Shown: positions 60,976 to 64,000 of the stretch, one piece after another
How the letters are laid out: every line of letters starts with the position of its first letter
Numbering within the stretch: position 1 is the stretch's first letter
NCBI GenBank assembly: GCA_021397835.1
Contig: JAJFZO010000407.1
Location: forward strand, 4,774,001-4,838,000
Source of the DNA: Moringa oleifera
Taxonomy: Eukaryota; Streptophyta; Magnoliopsida; Brassicales; Moringaceae
Direction: 5' to 3'
Length of the DNA stretch: 64,000 nucleotides
Made by a program: the position numbers and the translations under genes
The notes under the pieces: model-generated
Told to the model about the DNA's origin: nothing
The model's database searches: none
What the model saw: only the letters and a program-made list of their open reading frames with translations

Positions 60976-63900
60976 ATGTTGACCAAAGAAAAAGACGACG
61001 AGCTCGCGCTGTTCCTCGATATGCGAAGACGCGAGAAGGAGAAGGACAGGAATAATCTTCTAATCCTTAACAACTGTGATGAGCTCGGTGCCTCGTTAGT
61101 TGGTAAATCCTTATTTTTTGATTATCTGTTTGGGAGATTTTAGTGTTCTGGGTTCTGGATATTTATTAATTAGACATTTAACTGATTCTAAATCACTATT
61201 AATTACTGTGTTGCATCGCTGTAGGATCTAACAATAGTGATCATAAATCTCCAGTATCCAAGACGGTGACGTCTGTGCAGCCACGAAGAACAGCAGCTGA
61301 AAACTTCTTGTATTCAGAGAATGAGAAATCTGATTATGATTGGTAACCTAATATCTCCTTGTTTCTTTTGAAATGTTGCAATGTTTATGCAATGATCGGC
61401 TAATTAATTCTTTTGAGCAGACATGGTATGTAATTTATCTGACAAGAAAAAGATGGGATTCCTGATAGTAGCATATCTTATCTTGCCTTCCCTTAGTAGC
61501 AGCAGACTTGAATGATAAGGTGATCTGTATATTTCTATTGCTAACATAGCTTGGATTTGTGTTCCCTTATTGACACTGGACTTAAATGATAATCTGATCG
61601 TGTATGTTTCCAGAACTAACATAACAGAGGGGGGCTGAGTCACTGACAAAGGGTATGGAATCTGCAAATTAGGGATTTTTTTGAGAAAAATTACAGTTTT
61701 TGACAAGAAAAAAGTGGGATTGATCTCAACTGAAGGACCAATATGAGATCGGCTTCCTTGCCTGAGATGCCTTGTGGCCTGTCTTCGTGGTGAGGATCTT
61801 GGTCTATGTTTGATTGACAGGACGAGGTGCCAGAAGTGTGCTATATCAATCTTCTCGCAGATATAATGGCTGGAGCCAGTGAAAGAATCAATTCAATGAC
61901 ATTCATATTCTTGGATCAACTTATATACTTCTTAAATCTTTGAAACAAAAATTAAAACATTTCTTTTTGTATTCATACATTAAACGTGGATCTGACTTAT
62001 GTACTTCTTAAATCTTTAAAACAAAAAATTAGAACATTTCTTTTTGTATTCATACATTAAATGTGAATGTCATTCTTTCTTATTTGTTTGCATATCATTT
62101 GCAGTTGAATTTAAAATTTTTTGTTGAGTAATGTGAAATTTTCTGTTTTGCTAAAATATACTCAGTTTAGTGTAAATATGGCAAAAGCCCATGATGCTAA
62201 CTTTGCAAAATTTGTCCTTGTAGTAAAAGTTAACTCTGGTGCATAGATATGAAGGTGTATATGACATATTTCTGACTGCTATCTACTGAAATTATATTTC
62301 GTTGCATTGATTATCTCCTTAAGAATTATCTCTTAGCTCAGATTATCTTTTAGCTCAGCATTGATTGGTGATGTCTTCTGTATTCAGGCTCCTCACACCT
62401 CCTGGTACACCACTGTTTCCTTCTTCTGAGAAGGACTTGCGGAAAACCTTAATGCGTCAAATTGAGGTGCCTAATGCTTATCCCACTGTTCTGAAATCAA
62501 GGGTAAGAGCCTTCTGTAATTCAAGTACTGGATAAGCTTGAAGCCTTTTCAGCTAGTTTGATACACTTTGCATGTATAATTGAGTCATCTAAAAGCGGGG
62601 AGCATCAGACCATGTTGGCATGCTCCTTTTCGATGTTTTCATGGCTCTCTTGTGATGACAGTGTGTGTTGACAATTAGTCAGATTGGTTACGTAGATATT
62701 TTGTAGTTTCCAGTATCATGTCATGGCTTGCAAATTTATGTTGCCATGGGGTTGCAGCTAGCAAATTTTCAGGAAGAACCTGTATCAAGGAACCTAGTAG
62801 CACCCAAGCATCCAACTTTGGCATCTGGAGTGAACTCTTCCATTGCTGGTACTAGAAGGCCCTCATCCTCTGGTGGACTGAAATCTGCTTCTAGATCTGC
62901 TACACCAACTGGACAGGCTACTCTTCCTACAATTGGCAAGTCTTCAAGATCCTTGACACCTACTTCAAGGGCTACGTTGTCTTCCATTAAGCTTGCTGCT
63001 CCTCCAGTCAGGTCATCAACACCTACTAGATCCACTGTGCGGTCTTCAACGCCAACTGCTAGACCAACTGTGCCAGCTTCCAAGTCAAACTCACGATCAG
63101 TAACACCAACTCGTAGGCCAGCAACTCCATCAAGGGCACCTAGTGTATCAGCTGCACCTTCAGGTCGATCTTCCTCAGTTTCAAAGTCAAGTTCTGCAAC
63201 GTTAAACAAACCAGTACCATCACGTGGAACTTCTCCAACTGCGAAGTCTAGGCCTTGGAAACCATCTGAGATGCCTGGCTTCTCGCTTGATGCTCCACCA
63301 AATTTAAGGACATCATTACCTGAAAGGCCAGCTTCAGCCTCTCGAGGCAGGCCAGCAGCACCTAGTGCTAGAGCCACTTCTGGGGAGGCCGGTATTAATG
63401 GAAGAGCAAGACGGCAATCATGCTCTCCTTCAAGAGGAAGAGCACTGATTGCGAATTCCATTTCTTCAGTGCGTAGAGCGCATTCTAACAATAGCGACAA
63501 TGTGAGTCCCGTGGTGATTGGAACAAAAATGGTTGAAAGAGTGGTAAACATGAGGAAACTGGCACCACCACAGCAAGATGACCATCGTTCTGCCAATAAT
63601 TCAGCAGGAAAGTCATCTTCATCCCTCGACAGTCTAGGCTTTGGGAGGACACTTTCAAAGAAATCTCTTGATATGGCTTTGAGACATATGGTATGCTTCC
63701 CTTTTCTTCTAGACTGCAGTCTGATAATTACAATGCCTAACCATTACCCGCTGAGTTAATTTAAAAAACTGGGCACCTCCCACTTAATCCTTTGAGTCCC
63801 CTGGAAATCATGTCTGCAGAGATTGATTTTTTTGATACAACACATTGTTAGGGTCTCATAGTCCCCTTGACATCATGTCTGCCTCATACTTGTTTTTGGA

Positions 63901-64000
63901 ATTAAAGATTGAAGTTTGATACAAAACATGTCCATCGGCTATGTGCATACATGGAAAAACTAGATGCTGTTCTGTTCTGGGTGTGTATGTTGATAAACTG
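60976..64000 (+). CDS. Ser/Pro/Thr-rich basic protein, possible microtubule-binding (partial)
   Basis: Exons seen: 60976-61102, 61225-61342, 62388-62502, 62758-63690, coding 431 aa; the gene continues past the right edge. The N terminus is charged and helical (LTKEKDDELALFLDMRRREK). Then come FLYSENEKSDYDWLLTPPGT and PLFPSSEKDLRKTLMRQIEV, conserved blocks of this family. The large exon 4 is a low-complexity basic region with many S/T-P motifs and repeated RSxTPT units (about residues 155-260). It ends SLGFGRTLSKKSLDMALRHM just before a donor. Family knowledge: At3g09000/At5g01280-type proteins, annotated as proline- or serine-rich; some relatives bind microtubules, but the function is uncertain. 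The start is the first ATG of the frame. A 275-aa open frame on the opposite strand of exon 4 is a by-product of its biased composition. Confidence 0.87.
61920..62071. repeat. 76-bp tandem duplication in intron 2
   Basis: CTTATATACTTCTTAAATCT at 61920 recurs at 61996 as CTTATGTACTTCTTAAATCT. Both units run on through ACATTTCTTTTTGTATTC and CATACATTAAA. It lies inside the intron between exons 2 and 3 of the Ser-rich gene. Confidence 0.88.

Noticed and set aside
62769..63596. 275-aa open frame on the minus strand
   Set aside because: It lies exactly antisense to the Ser/Pro/Thr-rich exon. Biased codon composition removes antisense stops. The sense frame has family motifs and proper splice sites; the antisense frame has neither.

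Overview
The window is nuclear DNA of a flowering plant, almost certainly a eudicot. Genes are split by AT-rich introns with GT/AG borders, intergenic DNA is very AT-rich, and the products are plant-specific (CP29 antenna protein, thylakoid ADP/ATP carrier, RUS family, CAX exchanger, APD-type RING ligase). Gene order resembles a rosid or a close relative, but I cannot name the species. No bacterial, organellar, viral, CRISPR or tRNA/rRNA feature was found, and no intact transposon.

Layout. 1-1519 (-): N-terminal part of an APD-type E3 ligase, running off the left edge. 5770-10499 (+): LMBR1/LIMR membrane protein, 14 exons. 11643-15012 (-): CPRD49-type GDSL esterase, 6 exons. 16525-19011 (+): METTL21-type methyltransferase, 7 exons. 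20358-20683: two tiny convergent ORFs of unknown meaning. 22597-25273 (+): vacuolar cation/proton exchanger, 11 exons. 26735-30941 (+): thylakoid ADP/ATP carrier, 10 exons. 31673-36357 (+): RUS5, 15 exons. 37074-38611 (+): dead cis-prenyltransferase. 41426-44249 (+): AIRP2-like RING ligase, 5 exons. 45791-47564 (-): HMGB protein, 7 exons. 49665-50825 (+): LHCB4/CP29, 2 exons. 52139-54129 (+): Imp2-type inner-membrane protease, 4 exons. 55676-58298 (+): Yippee-like protein, 5 exons. 60976-right edge (+): Ser/Pro/Thr-rich basic protein, partial.

I rebuilt exon borders by hand from reading frame, splice consensus and family similarity. For every gene complete in the window the joined exons sum to a multiple of three (509, 250, 249, 448, 396, 496, 242, 172, 286, 154 and 129 aa). 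This is a strong internal check, but no transcript data were available.

These genes do not form a pathway, but they share an evolutionary history. From memory, their order matches Arabidopsis At5g01450-At5g01530 interleaved with the duplicated segment At3g08930-At3g09000, so the window looks like the unfractionated ancestor of both. Several are chloroplast or photosynthesis genes (CP29, the thylakoid carrier, the chloroplast-type prenyltransferase relic); others act at the vacuole, mitochondrial inner membrane, nucleus or in ABA-linked ubiquitination. I found no clear new biological system. The items most worth a second look are the prenyltransferase relic, two GC-AG introns, the paired small ORFs at 20.4-20.7 kb, the exchanger promoter and the double-segment collinearity.
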